The notes under the pieces: generated by a model
What the model saw: the letters and a program-made list of their open reading frames with translations, nothing else
Databases searched by the model: none
Told to the model about the DNA's origin: nothing
Shown: one piece after another, positions 63,601-64,000 of the stretch
Layout of the letters: the number at the start of each line of letters is the position of its first letter
How positions within the stretch are numbered: position 1 is the first letter of the stretch
Position numbers and translations under genes: made by a program
Origin: Liopterus haemorrhoidalis
Lineage: Eukaryota > Arthropoda > Insecta > Coleoptera > Dytiscidae
Reading direction: 5' to 3'
NCBI GenBank assembly: GCA_963971575.1
Contig: OZ020624.1
Span: 3,663,001-3,727,000, forward strand
Length of the DNA stretch: 64,000 nt

Positions 63601-64000
63601 ATAAGGGAGATATTTTAAGTTTTTTAATAAACATAACCCCGAAACACTCCCTAGGATAACAATTTTGAAATCCTTTATAGCTTTTGTTCGAATCCTTTTG
63701 GTTCTACACTGTCATAAAACCAAATTACGTAAAAATATGTCCAGCCATTTTTACGGGAATCTCGGACAGACAGACAAAAATTGATTTTTTGCGAATATTG
63801 TCTCAGAATCATCTGAAATTTGTAGATACCAAACATGGGCAAAAAAAGGTATAGCCTGAAATTTTATTAATATCGATTTAAACAAGAATTTCTCTGCCCT
63901 TGCTTCTTAAAATCTACTTCTATGCGTCTTCTAAAAATTACAACATAGCTGGTTTGAATTTTAAAGAGAAATAAATTTTTTTCAACATCTATAAAAGTAC
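63601..64000. other. Unassigned stretch
   Basis: A short GGACAGACAGACA patch near 63765 may be another microsatellite-bearing fragment. No gene recognised up to the window edge. Confidence 0.35.

Overview
The window looks like TE-dense, AT-rich intergenic or heterochromatic DNA from an arthropod, most likely an insect. The evidence is the repeat content: DD41D and Tc1 mariners, PIF/Harbinger MITEs with TAA target-site duplications (TSDs), Helentron-like elements with GTCT microsatellites, a Penelope-like fragment, I-, Jockey- and RTE-type LINEs, and a tRNA-derived SINE. I found no host protein gene, rRNA or functional tRNA gene. The order of insect cannot be settled from the sequence. All intact reading frames belong to transposable elements.

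Layout. 1-6 kb: a PIF/Harbinger-like element (728-1980), a decayed RTE-like LINE with an internal inverted duplication, and a Helentron-like fragment split by a TAA-TSD MITE. 6-14.8 kb: a pseudogene of an unidentified repetitive protein family, a degraded Tc1 element, LINE and SINE scraps, a Helentron-like element carrying a piece of hAT transposase, and a DD41D mariner whose left end is replaced by a copy of its right flank. 14.8-23.3 kb: a three-level nest. An intact I-like LINE (two overlapping ORFs, 13-bp TSD) lies inside a TIR element (3-bp TSD), which lies inside a Helentron-like element. A paralogue at 56.5-57.4 kb lacks the insertion and shows the empty site.

24-38 kb: mosaic Helentron-like sequence with a second I-LINE scrap, an 80-bp tandem repeat, a TIR element with an 8-bp TSD, Jockey and mariner fragments, a Tc1 element with a full-length ORF, and a 5'-truncated LINE (12-bp TSD) whose 3' region is a long palindrome. 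38-55 kb: further PIF-like MITEs, three more DD41D copies, RT fragments, a Penelope-like RT fragment, a TTAA-flanked MITE and a tandem pair of Helentron-like elements. 55-64 kb: a Tc1 fragment, the empty-site Helentron paralogue, a SINE, a remarkable composite unit (two 154-bp MITEs enclosing a palindromic satellite-like array, the whole flanked by one 8-bp TSD), a PIF/Harbinger relic with a Helentron-like element nested in it, and an inverted pair of Helentron-like elements.

Function. The LINE at 16.7-22.8 kb has no visible defect and could be active. The two full-length transposase ORFs (DD41D at 40.4-41.5 kb and Tc1 at 33.2-34.3 kb) have each lost the third catalytic acidic residue, so neither should cut DNA. 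The Helentron-like and MITE copies are non-autonomous and would depend on enzymes encoded elsewhere.
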